24,700 nt of DNA from Fidelibacterota bacterium (GTDB lineage Bacteria; Marinisomatota; Marinisomatia; Marinisomatales; TCS55), in the NCBI GenBank assembly GCA_004124535.1, contig SCKQ01000037.1, forward strand, positions 1 through 24,700, in the 5' to 3' direction. This document shows positions 16,167 to 22,644 of the stretch, piece after piece. Position 1 is the first letter of the stretch. Every line of letters starts with the position of its first letter. Position numbers and translations under genes: made by a program. The notes below the pieces were generated by a model, which saw only the letters and a program-made list of their open reading frames with translations, had not been told where the DNA came from and ran no database searches.

Positions 16167-16225
16167 TTTGCCCGCTTGTTTTCTAACGGAAATACCCATG
16201 TAGTTTCCAGACAGGAAATACAAAT

Positions 16226-16298
16226 GGCCCCGTAGCTCAATTGGTAGAGCAGTGGCCTCTTAAGCCATTGGTTGAAGGTTCGAGTCCTTCCGGGGTCA
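16226..16298 (+). tRNA. tRNA-Lys, anticodon CTT
   Basis: A 73-base cloverleaf. The acceptor stem is GGCCCCG with CGGGGTC (one G-T pair), the D-arm carries AGCTCAATTGGTAGAGCA, the anticodon stem GTGGC/GCCAT closes the loop CTCTTAA (anticodon CTT, decoding AAG), and the T-arm is GAAGG-TTCGAGT-CCTTC. The discriminator is A. The following bases are CA, so CCA is not encoded. queF starts 28 bases downstream on the same strand. Confidence 0.97.
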
Positions 16299-16326
16299 CA
16301 TAACTATTTTTTAAAGGAATAAAATC

Positions 16327-16716
16327 ATGGCACAGGCAGAAGGTTTAAAACTTGCGTTTGACGGCGAAGATAAAATTCGCCCGGAACTCCTGGAAACATT
16401 TGATTTTGATAGCCCAGATCAATACATCTTGACTGAAACAGATGAATTCAGTGCCGTTTGTCCTTTCAGCGGTTTACCGGATTTAGCTTATGTAAAAATC
16501 GAATATTTCCCAACAGGTGGAAAATGTGTCGAATTAAAATCTTTAAAATATTATTTTATCAGTTACCGCAATGTGGGTATCTACCAAGAGGGCGCTACAA
16601 AACGAATTTACAATGATTTGAAGTCAGTGTTGGAAACAGCTCGTTTGCAAGTTATGACTGTATATAACACACGGGGAGGGTTTGATACAACCTGTATCGA
16701 AGGTTCTTTAGATTGA
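16327..16716 (+). CDS. queF: NADPH-dependent 7-cyano-7-deazaguanine reductase QueF
   Basis: A 129-residue unimodular QueF, which reduces the nitrile preQ0 to the amine preQ1 in queuosine synthesis. The catalytic cysteine is in [10 protein letters not shown] (Cys45) with the acid Asp52. The NADPH-binding family motif appears as [13 protein letters not shown] (69-81), and the C-terminal TTCIEGSLD is typical. Length is close to that of short bacterial QueF. AAGGA lies about 9 bases before the ATG. No other queuosine genes (queC, queD, queE, tgt) are in the window, and the short gap to the tRNA upstream leaves no room for a preQ1 riboswitch. Cotranscription with tRNA-Lys(CTT) is likely. Confidence 0.96.
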   Translation: MAQAEGLKLAFDGEDKIRPELLETFDFDSPDQYILTETDEFSAVCPFSGLPDLAYVKIEYFPTGGKCVELKSLKYYFISYRNVGIYQEGATKRIYNDLKSVLETARLQVMTVYNTRGGFDTTCIEGSLD

Positions 16717-16719
16717 TTT

Positions 16720-16735
16720 TCGGTTAAATAACCGA
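16720..16735. terminator. Short hairpin after queF
   Basis: TCGGTT (16720-16725) and AACCGA (16730-16735) pair around AAAT, directly after the queF stop and before the end of the convergent 70-aa gene. A T-rich stretch (TTCAGTTTTCG) follows on the plus strand, so it may end the queF transcript. Confidence 0.45.
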
Positions 16736-16736
16736 T

Positions 16737-16949
16737 TCAGTTTTCGAACTTATGTTGTGTCTCTTTCACTAACTCTTGCAGTTTGTTTTTGGATACATCA
16801 ATGGTTTGACTTGTGCCATCTATACTATCTCGCTGAAGTATAATAAATCCTGTACGTACTTCAGCAATGACCCATTCTTTATTGTCAATAAACACTGAGT
16901 TTCCGACTTCATAGTCAAGTGAAAAGTCAGCAATATGTCCAGACACCAT
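16737..16949 (-). CDS. Small protein of unknown function (70 aa)
   Basis: A 70-residue frame on the minus strand, filling the space between queF and tRNA-Lys(TTT). The sequence has the character of a real small protein: the segment YEVGNSVFIDNKEWVIAEV then TGFIILQRDS suggests a short beta-barrel (SH3/KOW-like) fold, followed by a charged helix (SKNKLQELVKETQHKF). No signal peptide, metal site or known motif is seen. An AAGG lies about 11 bases upstream of the ATG. It converges with queF. I do not recognise a family. Confidence 0.55.
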   Translation of the reverse strand: MVSGHIADFSLDYEVGNSVFIDNKEWVIAEVRTGFIILQRDSIDGTSQTIDVSKNKLQELVKETQHKFEN

Positions 16950-17109
16950 GTCTAGCTACACCTTTTTCTTATTTTATTTTCTCAATGTGCGAGGAAGTAA
17001 CGTCCACTTTTATAATTTTACAATATAATTAAGAGTGAAGTTCCAAGTCTTTTTCTATGCATCTGGGAATGATTTCATGTAATTTTCCGCCCCGAATTTT
17101 TAAAATTTT

Positions 17110-17182
17110 GATCCCGTAGCTCAGTTGGTAGAGCAGTGGCCTTTTAAGCCATTGGCCGTGCGTTCGAGTCGCACCGGGATCA
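17110..17182 (+). tRNA. tRNA-Lys, anticodon TTT
   Basis: A 73-base cloverleaf with acceptor stem GATCCCG/CGGGATC, the same D-arm and anticodon stem as the CTT isoacceptor, anticodon loop CTTTTAA (TTT, decoding AAA and AAG) and T-arm CGTGC-GTTCGAG-region closing with GCACC-type pairing. The discriminator is A; CCA is not encoded. It is a predicted target of MnmA thiolation at U34. Confidence 0.96.
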
Positions 17183-17293
17183 CATTATATACCGTACATT
17201 TCCGATTTGTTTGGGCACTAGGATTACCTATTAAAGATATATAAATCTCATCCAAAGTAATAGGATGAAATATAAAGATATGCATACAGATGA

Positions 17294-18232
17294 ATGTTAT
17301 TAAAGAATAAGAATTCAGTCTTCATCTTTTCCATTTTATCCGTATTCTTCTTTTCCTGTTCTGATGAAAAATTTACACCTTTCAGTTTTGACTTTGAATA
17401 TGAAGTCATTTTCAATGAACCGGGGACCGTGGAAGCATGGATACCTGTCCCGCAAACGGGACCCTTCCAAATAATTGATAACCTTTTCGTAAGTACTTCT
17501 CACCAGTATTGTATGGAGAATGATTCTATTTTTGGGAACTTATTCCTACATTTAACTCCTTTTGAATTAACAGATCCTGATACACTTACAGTGAATTTTC
17601 GTGTACATCGCCAAGAAGCCAGACCCCACACAATATATACTGAAGCAACCACCCGTGAGTTATATTTACAGCCCTATAAAAAAGTACCGTTGAATCCTCA
17701 GTTATATTCCATCGCTGATGCCATTTCTGGTACGAGCGATGATAAAATCAGAGAAATATACGATACCATCATAAAGCATATGGAATATGATAAATCCGGT
17801 GATGGTTGGGGTCAGGGTGATGCTGTGTATGCCTGTAAGGTTGGAAAAGGAAACTGTACGGATTATCATAGTTTATTTAATGCACTTCTTCGTGTGCAGC
17901 AAACGCCTGCGCAATTTAATATCGGATTCTCGATTCCTAAGGGTTTATCTGGTGCGGTTATTGGATACCACTGTTGGACTGAGTTTTACCACGAAGGAGA
18001 AGGATGGTTCCCAGTGGATATCTCTGAGGCGGACAAACATCCTGACCAAGAAGATTATTATTTTGGGAAGTTGGATAACCGTCGTGTAAAATTCACAGTC
18101 GGAAGGGATATTCCTCTTCCTGGTGGGACAACAACGGATATCGTAAATTTTTCCGTTCATCCTTATGTGAAGGTGAACGGTGTCTCATCAAGGGGGTTTA
18201 TTCCCAATTTTTTTTACGAAGTGGTTAACTGA
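17294..18232 (+). CDS. Transglutaminase-like lipoprotein
   Basis: A 312-residue protein with a lipoprotein signal peptide (VFIFSILSVFFF then SC, lipidated Cys22). The N-terminal half (30-140) is a beta-rich region beginning FEYEVIFNEPGTVEAWIPVP, as seen before transglutaminase cores. The core contains the cysteine-protease-like triad: Cys188 in GKGNCTDYHSLF, His226 in GYHCWTEFY and Asp242 in WFPVDISEAD. Such bacterial proteins are usually cysteine peptidases or peptidoglycan/peptide cross-linking or cleaving enzymes rather than true transglutaminases. It probably acts in the periplasm, anchored to a membrane. No good Shine-Dalgarno is seen. The next gene converges on it 16 bases after its stop. 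Confidence 0.9.
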   Translation: MLLKNKNSVFIFSILSVFFFSCSDEKFTPFSFDFEYEVIFNEPGTVEAWIPVPQTGPFQIIDNLFVSTSHQYCMENDSIFGNLFLHLTPFELTDPDTLTVNFRVHRQEARPHTIYTEATTRELYLQPYKKVPLNPQLYSIADAISGTSDDKIREIYDTIIKHMEYDKSGDGWGQGDAVYACKVGKGNCTDYHSLFNALLRVQQTPAQFNIGFSIPKGLSGAVIGYHCWTEFYHEGEGWFPVDISEADKHPDQEDYYFGKLDNRRVKFTVGRDIPLPGGTTTDIVNFSVHPYVKVNGVSSRGFIPNFFYEVVN

Positions 18233-18248
18233 AGATGATCAGTATTAT

Positions 18249-18779
18249 TTAGTCTTCTGCTTCTTCCGGCTCGAGTGTTACCGCTGGTTCTTCCGGTTCA
18301 AGCTGAACCCTTTTCCATACACCTTTTTCTTCTTGCCATCCGTACCGCTCTTTACCTTCTTCCTTATGTACAAGGAACTCACTGAAAGATAATTCTTCAG
18401 CGGATTTACCATTCATAAATACATCCAAATCATATACTTTATCATCATTTGCTTTGAAGTCAGCGCAGGCAAAATACAGGTCATCCCCAACTGCAGATAA
18501 ACGGTCTTTATGAACTTTTAATAATACCAGCTCGAGGTTTTTTCCTGTTTCTGGGTCTTCCACGATGAATTTCATGTTCCGATTCGATTCCGATTTAACA
18601 TACTGAACAACAGCCTCAGCAAGATTATCCTTCGTGATGGGTGTAGAGGTTACTTTTGAAGGATGTTCAGAAGGATGTTCAGAAGGGTGTTCAGAAGGAT
18701 GTTCCTGGGCAAAACCAGGCATTACAAAAAAAAGTAATACACAGATTCCGACCCAGCGATTGATTAGAGTTTTTATCAT
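18249..18779 (-). CDS. Exported protein with EHPS tetrapeptide repeat, function unknown
   Basis: A 176-residue protein with a Sec signal peptide (WVGICVLLFFVMPGFA, cleavage expected near residue 24-25). Straight after the cleavage site come four EHPS units, then a folded domain (about 50-150) containing NLAEAVVQYVKSESN, FIVEDPETGKNLELVLLKVH and YFACADFKANDDKVYDLDVFM, and an acidic tail with LEPEE twice. The His-containing N-terminal repeat could bind metal or tether the domain; this is speculation. AGGA is placed about 7 bases before the ATG. I do not recognise a catalytic motif. The domain resembles small periplasmic proteins that handle hydrophobic or dye-like ligands only in general character. 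Confidence 0.75.
   Translation of the reverse strand: MIKTLINRWVGICVLLFFVMPGFAQEHPSEHPSEHPSEHPSKVTSTPITKDNLAEAVVQYVKSESNRNMKFIVEDPETGKNLELVLLKVHKDRLSAVGDDLYFACADFKANDDKVYDLDVFMNGKSAEELSFSEFLVHKEEGKERYGWQEEKGVWKRVQLEPEEPAVTLEPEEAED
18661..18708. repeat. Four tandem 12-bp units inside the EHPS gene
   Basis: Four head-to-tail copies of a 12-bp unit (GGATGTTCAGAA on the plus strand, with one internal base change in the third and a diverged end in the fourth) encode the EHPS repeat. Being a multiple of three, copy changes keep the frame. Confidence 0.9.
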
Positions 18780-18882
18780 TTATTTTTCCTATTTGGTTAT
18801 TTAAAATATAATATACAGGTATTTGAATGGCTATACATTTAAAGTGGTTTTGAATTTTCTATAAACAGGTTAACGTAAGTTT

Positions 18883-18913
18883 TTGCAATTGCAGAATAAA
18901 TTAATAATATAAT
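18883..18913 (+). promoter_or_regulatory. Candidate promoter of an orphan RNA / operon leader
   Basis: A perfect TATAAT at 18908-18913 with TTGCAA at 18883-18888, spacer 19 bases (slightly long). It points toward the terminator at 19121 and the operon beyond. The surrounding DNA is very AT-rich, so a chance match is possible. Confidence 0.4.
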
Positions 18914-18919
18914 CGTAGG

Positions 18920-19149
18920 TTATTGTTGTTAAACAAAAATCTTATTAACATGCTTTATCTAATATTTAAAATGAAATAAAGATACAGGTTCACCAAACTG
19001 CTGTGTTTCGCCAGCATTGAAAACTAAACCCATTAAGCAAAGCTAATTTAGCAATACAATCAATATTTTTTGATTAACGTGACCTTATTATGTCAGGGAC
19101 AGGTTTCTGCACACTTATTTAAGGGCGGTTCATACTGCCCTTTTTCTTT
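18920..19149 (+). ncRNA. Candidate small RNA or transcription-attenuated leader
   Basis: A transcript of roughly 230 bases is predicted from the promoter-like sequence to the terminator. Internal pairing includes CTTTAT/ATAAAG near 18954-18980, GCTG/CAGC around TGTTTCGC near 19002-19017, AATCAA/TTGATT near 19057-19074 and TGTC/GACA at 19091-19101. The start is inferred. It could be an independent sRNA or the 5' leader of the 19270 operon. No known riboswitch or 6S consensus is recognised. Confidence 0.35.
19121..19149 (+). terminator. Strong intrinsic terminator with no gene upstream of it
   Basis: AAGGGCGGT (19121-19129) pairs over nine positions, including one G-T, with ACTGCCCTT (19134-19142) around the loop TCAT, followed by TTTCTTTG. 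This is a textbook Rho-independent terminator on the plus strand. The nearest upstream gene on that strand ends at 18232, with a minus-strand gene between. Confidence 0.8.
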
Positions 19150-19213
19150 GTTGGGATCACCTGACAGAATTTCATAAACTCACCTTTCCGATGTCTGCGA
19201 TTCCCCCAACAAA
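19147..19213. repeat. 9-bp perfect inverted repeat downstream of the terminator
   Basis: TTTGTTGGG (19147-19155) and CCCAACAAA (19205-19213) are exact inverted copies with a 49-base loop. In addition TGTCAGG (19091-19097) and CCTGACA (19160-19166) are inverted copies that bracket the terminator hairpin. These could form alternative structures in the leader RNA. Confidence 0.5.
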
Positions 19214-19269
19214 AAAGCTTGAATGTGTTCCATCTTTACTTGATGCCACAAAATTATTTTGGGAAAAGA

Positions 19270-20541
19270 ATGCCTAATTTGCAGCAACAAATCGCATCTG
19301 CTGTGGATGCTGCCCGAGATGACATCGTCATTTTCATCCAAACACTCGTCCGATCCCCCAGTTTGGCTAATAATGAAGGACCTGTTCAAAACATTATTTC
19401 TGATAAGTTGAAATCCCTAGGATTTGAGGCTGAAAAGGTTCCTGTCCGATTCGATGAATTAAAAGACCACCCGGCATTTAATGATGACGGTTATTCCCCT
19501 GATTCCCGGTTTAACGTTGTTGGAAATTGGAAAAGTAATGGAAAGGGTAAATCCCTCATTCTCAATGGCCACGTGGATGTGGTGCCTACTGGATCGTTGG
19601 AACTCTGGGATAAATCGCCTTGGTCTGGTTTTATTAAAAACAATCGAATTTATGGCCGGGGTTCCTGCGATATGAAAGCAGGTTTGGCTTCAGGAATATT
19701 TGCGATCCAGATTCTCCAAGAAATAGGATTTAGCCCAAGAGGAAATATAATGGTGCAGTCGGTGGTGGGTGAAGAATCTGGCGGTTGTGGTACCTTGGCA
19801 AATGTTGTAAAAGGCTATTCTGCAGACGGAGCTGTGGTTTTGGAGCCAACGTCCTTGAATATTTCTCCTATTCATTCTGGTGCCCTCAATTTCCGGATAA
19901 CCATTCCAGGCAAAGCGACCCACGGCGCCATGCGCTGGGAAGGGGTCAGTGCCATTGAAAAAACAAATTTGATCCATCAATCTATATTAAATCTTGAGCA
20001 AGAACGAAATGCAGCCTATCAAAGTGAGTATTATAAATCATACCAAATGGTAGCGCCAATCAATATTGGCACGATTCAAGGGGGCGATTGGCATTCATCC
20101 GTGCCGGATACCGTCGTTGTGGAGGGCAGGTTTGGGATTTTTCCCGGGGAAGCAGTTGGTGCTGCCAGGCAAGCCTTTGAGACACATATCCATGAAACAG
20201 CCTTGAAAGATGTATGGCTGAAAGACCATCCGCCCGTTGTGGTATGGTTTGAGGGACAATATGAATCTGGACAAACGGATCCCAACCATCTCCTCATTCA
20301 ATCACTCGCTGAGTGTTACGCCCAAACCGCAGGTAAGGAACCAACAATAGAGGGTGTTACCTATGCTGCTGACATGGCACTCTTTACCAATTACTGCAAA
20401 ATACCCGCTGTGCTCTTTGGTCCCGGTGATGTTCGCCGCGCACACGCTATCAACGAATATGTAGAAATTGATGATGTCATGTCCTGTATTAAAATTATTG
20501 CAAACTTGATTGTGGATTGGTGTGGAGGCAGCATTGAATAA
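19270..20541 (+). CDS. ArgE/DapE-type M20 deacylase
   Basis: A 423-residue dinuclear-zinc hydrolase of the acetylornithine deacetylase / succinyl-diaminopimelate desuccinylase group. Metal and catalytic residues are visible: His101 and Asp103 in NGHVDVVPTG, Asp134 in GRGSCDMKAG, Glu168-Glu169 in GEESGG, Glu192 in LEPT and His392 in AHAINEY. A dimerisation domain with KATHGAMRWEGVSAIEK lies between. I start at the ATG at 19270, preceded by GGGA with good spacing. A TTG at 19219 would add 17 residues that do not look like the family. It is the first gene of a tightly overlapping operon with DDAH-type, GcvT-like and FAD oxidoreductase genes. That context argues for a catabolic N-acyl compound rather than arginine or lysine biosynthesis, but the substrate is unproven. 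Confidence 0.9.
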   Translation: MPNLQQQIASAVDAARDDIVIFIQTLVRSPSLANNEGPVQNIISDKLKSLGFEAEKVPVRFDELKDHPAFNDDGYSPDSRFNVVGNWKSNGKGKSLILNGHVDVVPTGSLELWDKSPWSGFIKNNRIYGRGSCDMKAGLASGIFAIQILQEIGFSPRGNIMVQSVVGEESGGCGTLANVVKGYSADGAVVLEPTSLNISPIHSGALNFRITIPGKATHGAMRWEGVSAIEKTNLIHQSILNLEQERNAAYQSEYYKSYQMVAPINIGTIQGGDWHSSVPDTVVVEGRFGIFPGEAVGAARQAFETHIHETALKDVWLKDHPPVVVWFEGQYESGQTDPNHLLIQSLAECYAQTAGKEPTIEGVTYAADMALFTNYCKIPAVLFGPGDVRRAHAINEYVEIDDVMSCIKIIANLIVDWCGGSIE

Positions 20542-21418
20542 CAATTTCGGCTGCCAGAATATGGTGGATCCCATCCGCCGGGTTCTTATCAAACACCCCA
20601 AGGATGCGTACAGAAATCAAGTAAACGTTGATCATCAATCTCCGCAACTCAATTATTTCGGTGTTCCGGATTTTGAAAAGGCATTGGCCGATTATGACAC
20701 ATTCGCAGGATTGCTTGAATCTTTTGGCACCGAAGTTCATCATCTCCCGGAAGATGAATCCACATCTCTTGATTCAATCTATACCCATGACCCCTGTGTT
20801 GTTGCCAACGGCGGAGTGATTCTCTGTATCATGGGGAAAAAGGATCGGTTGCTGGAATCAGCAGCAATGGAAAACTATTTTCAATCAATTGATGTTCCAA
20901 TTCTCGGTCGGATTGAAGCACCGGGAACCCTGGAAGGCGGCGACGTGGTGTGGATCGATGAACGCACCGTTGCCATTGGTGAAGGTTATCGTTCTAATGC
21001 AGAAGGGATTCGGCAGTTGAGGGAACTATTGGGTAATTTGGTGGATGAAGTTATTTCAGTTTCACTCCCCCACTGGACCGGCCCTGGTGGTTGCATGCAC
21101 TTAATGAGTAATGTGAGCCCCATTGATCACAATCTTTACCTGGTCTACTCTCGCTTGCTTTCTGTTTCGTTTCGTCAGTATTTGATTGAGCGTGGGATCA
21201 ATCTGGTGGAAGTCCCCGATGAAGAATATAATTCCATGGGCTGCAACGTTTTGCCAGTGGCACCACGAAAATGCATAATGATCGAGGGTAATCCTATCAC
21301 ACAAGGCAGATTAGAAGCGGAAGATGTGGAAGTTCATACCTATGATGGATCGGAGATTTCATTGAAAGGTGCCGGCGGCCCGACCTGTTTAACACGACCC
21401 TTTTTACGATCAGTATAA
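20534..21418 (+). CDS. DDAH/amidinotransferase-family amidinohydrolase, TTG start
   Basis: A 294-residue pentein-fold enzyme related to dimethylarginine dimethylaminohydrolase and arginine deiminase. DDAH converts N-methylated arginine to citrulline and a methylamine. Expected catalytic positions are all present: THDP (Asp86), LEGGDV (Glu134, Asp137), the His in GGCMHLMSN (His189) and the nucleophile in GGPTCLTRP (Cys285). The start is chosen at the TTG at 20534 because GGAGG lies five bases before it; this overlaps the deacylase stop by eight bases. An ATG at 20561 is the alternative. The stop overlaps the GcvT-like ATG by one base (TAATG). Substrate specificity (methylarginine, arginine or another guanidino compound) cannot be fixed from sequence. 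Confidence 0.9.
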   Translation: MNNNFGCQNMVDPIRRVLIKHPKDAYRNQVNVDHQSPQLNYFGVPDFEKALADYDTFAGLLESFGTEVHHLPEDESTSLDSIYTHDPCVVANGGVILCIMGKKDRLLESAAMENYFQSIDVPILGRIEAPGTLEGGDVVWIDERTVAIGEGYRSNAEGIRQLRELLGNLVDEVISVSLPHWTGPGGCMHLMSNVSPIDHNLYLVYSRLLSVSFRQYLIERGINLVEVPDEEYNSMGCNVLPVAPRKCIMIEGNPITQGRLEAEDVEVHTYDGSEISLKGAGGPTCLTRPFLRSV

Positions 21419-22644
21419 TGAATTACGGCAATCAGTTCACCGCCCGCACCCAACTTAAGTTATCGCCATTTTTTGAGCGGACATCCGAGCTGAATGAATC
21501 CCAGGAGTGGCGCCGATGGTCCGGTTATCTTGCGGCCACCAATTATGAACTGACCCACGAGAATGAATATTTCGCCATCCGCACCAAAGCCGCTCTTTTA
21601 GACATCACACCTTTATACAAATACATCATTGAAGGTCCCGCTGCTCAGCCCTTTTTAGATCGCCTGGTGACGCGGAATATCGGTATCTGCAAGGTTGGTC
21701 AGGTCATGTACACCCCCTGGTGCGATGAAAACGGCAAACAGATCGACGATGGCACGGTACAGCGATTAACCGACCAAAAATTTCGCATTACCAGTGCTGA
21801 ACCCAATTTAGAATGGATTGAAACCAATGCGATTGGAATGGATTTAACCATTACCGATGATTCAAAAACCACTGCTGCTCTTGCCCTGCAGGGACCCAAC
21901 TCGCGGGCTATTTTAAATTTCATCGCCAGCAATACTTTAGATAATCTCAAGTTTTTCTGGATGATGGAAACCCGATTCGGTGATATACCTGTATCTATTT
22001 CCCGTACTGGTTACACAGGCGATCTTGGTTACGAAATCTGGATGGATCCGAAAGATGCACTGTCCGTCTGGGATTTGTTCATGGATAAGGGCAAGCCTTT
22101 CGGTATTACACCCACCGGACTACAAGCGCTGGATATGGCACGCATCGAAGCGGGACTAATCCTACTGGATGTGGATTATATTTCATCACGCCACGCCATT
22201 GTTGAGACCAGGAAATCTTCCCCCTATGAACTGGGACTTGGGTGGGCCGTAAAAATGAAGAAGAAAGATTTTATCGGTAAAAAAGCTCTCGAAACTGAAT
22301 TGGCTCAAGGATCGGAATGGGAGTTTGTCGGCATTGATATTCAGTGGACTGAACTAGAGAACCATTACCGAAATGTTGGTCTTGCACCTGGACTTCCAGG
22401 CACAGCTTGGAGAACCAGTACACCTTTATACAAAGGCAACAAACAAGTGGGTTATGCCACCAGTGGCTGCTGGTCTCCCATCCTGAAACGATACATCGCC
22501 TTGGCCCATGTTAAATCAGACTATGCGCAATCAGGTTCAACGTTGGATTTTGAATTAAAAGTAGAACACTATCGAAAAGTCACACCTGCAATCGTAGTCA
22601 AAACACCCTTTTTTGATCCCGAAAGGAAACGTTCGTGTCCTTAG
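21418..22644 (+). CDS. GcvT-like folate-dependent aminomethyl/methyltransferase
   Basis: A 408-residue protein of the GcvT/DmdA/dimethylglycine-dehydrogenase C-terminal family, which transfers a one-carbon unit from an amine or sulfonium to tetrahydrofolate. Visible motifs are ALLDITPLYKYIIEGP (59-74), the folate-site acids in CDENGKQIDDG (102-112, Asp110-Asp111), LQGPNSR (158-164), SRTGYTGDLGYEIW (195-208) and ALDMARIEAG. No gcvH or gcvP is nearby, so it is not part of a glycine cleavage operon. Its place between a DDAH-type hydrolase and two flavin oxidases suggests demethylation of an N-methyl compound. It overlaps the previous gene by one base and the next by ten. Standard GcvT is about 360 residues; this one is longer. 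Confidence 0.9.
   Translation: MNYGNQFTARTQLKLSPFFERTSELNESQEWRRWSGYLAATNYELTHENEYFAIRTKAALLDITPLYKYIIEGPAAQPFLDRLVTRNIGICKVGQVMYTPWCDENGKQIDDGTVQRLTDQKFRITSAEPNLEWIETNAIGMDLTITDDSKTTAALALQGPNSRAILNFIASNTLDNLKFFWMMETRFGDIPVSISRTGYTGDLGYEIWMDPKDALSVWDLFMDKGKPFGITPTGLQALDMARIEAGLILLDVDYISSRHAIVETRKSSPYELGLGWAVKMKKKDFIGKKALETELAQGSEWEFVGIDIQWTELENHYRNVGLAPGLPGTAWRTSTPLYKGNKQVGYATSGCWSPILKRYIALAHVKSDYAQSGSTLDFELKVEHYRKVTPAIVVKTPFFDPERKRSCP

Larger units (their letters stand above)
15901..16225. other. Gene-free region between tmRNA and tRNA-Lys(CTT)
   Basis: About 325 bases between two outward-reading RNA genes. It holds the strong hairpin at 15943-15972, a possible tmRNA promoter overlapping that hairpin, and a possible tRNA promoter near 16137-16166. 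Short frames occur on both strands around 15973-16100, but neither has a convincing start. Confidence 0.5.
18780..19269. other. 490-bp gene-free region with promoter, terminator and inverted repeats
   Basis: No protein-coding frame of note on either strand. The first 100 bases are the AT-rich upstream region of the EHPS gene. From about 18883 there is a promoter-like sequence, then a predicted transcript with several stems, a strong terminator at 19121-19149 and further inverted repeats up to 19213. The last 50 bases lead to the deacylase gene, which starts at 19270. Confidence 0.6.

Noticed and set aside
16299..16326. preQ1 riboswitch before queF
   Set aside because: Only 28 bases lie between the tRNA and the ATG, too short for a riboswitch plus ribosome-binding site, and no preQ1 motif is seen.
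17183..17293. TCATCC/GGATGA hairpin at about 17247-17267 as a tRNA terminator
   Set aside because: A six-pair stem with a nine-base loop and no T-tract is too weak to call.
18661..18708. CRISPR-like direct repeats
   Set aside because: The units are only 12 bp, have no spacers and encode an in-frame tetrapeptide repeat.
20510..20533. Upstream TTG start for the DDAH-type gene
   Set aside because: The TTG at 20534 has a well-spaced GGAGG, and the extra eight residues are not family-like.
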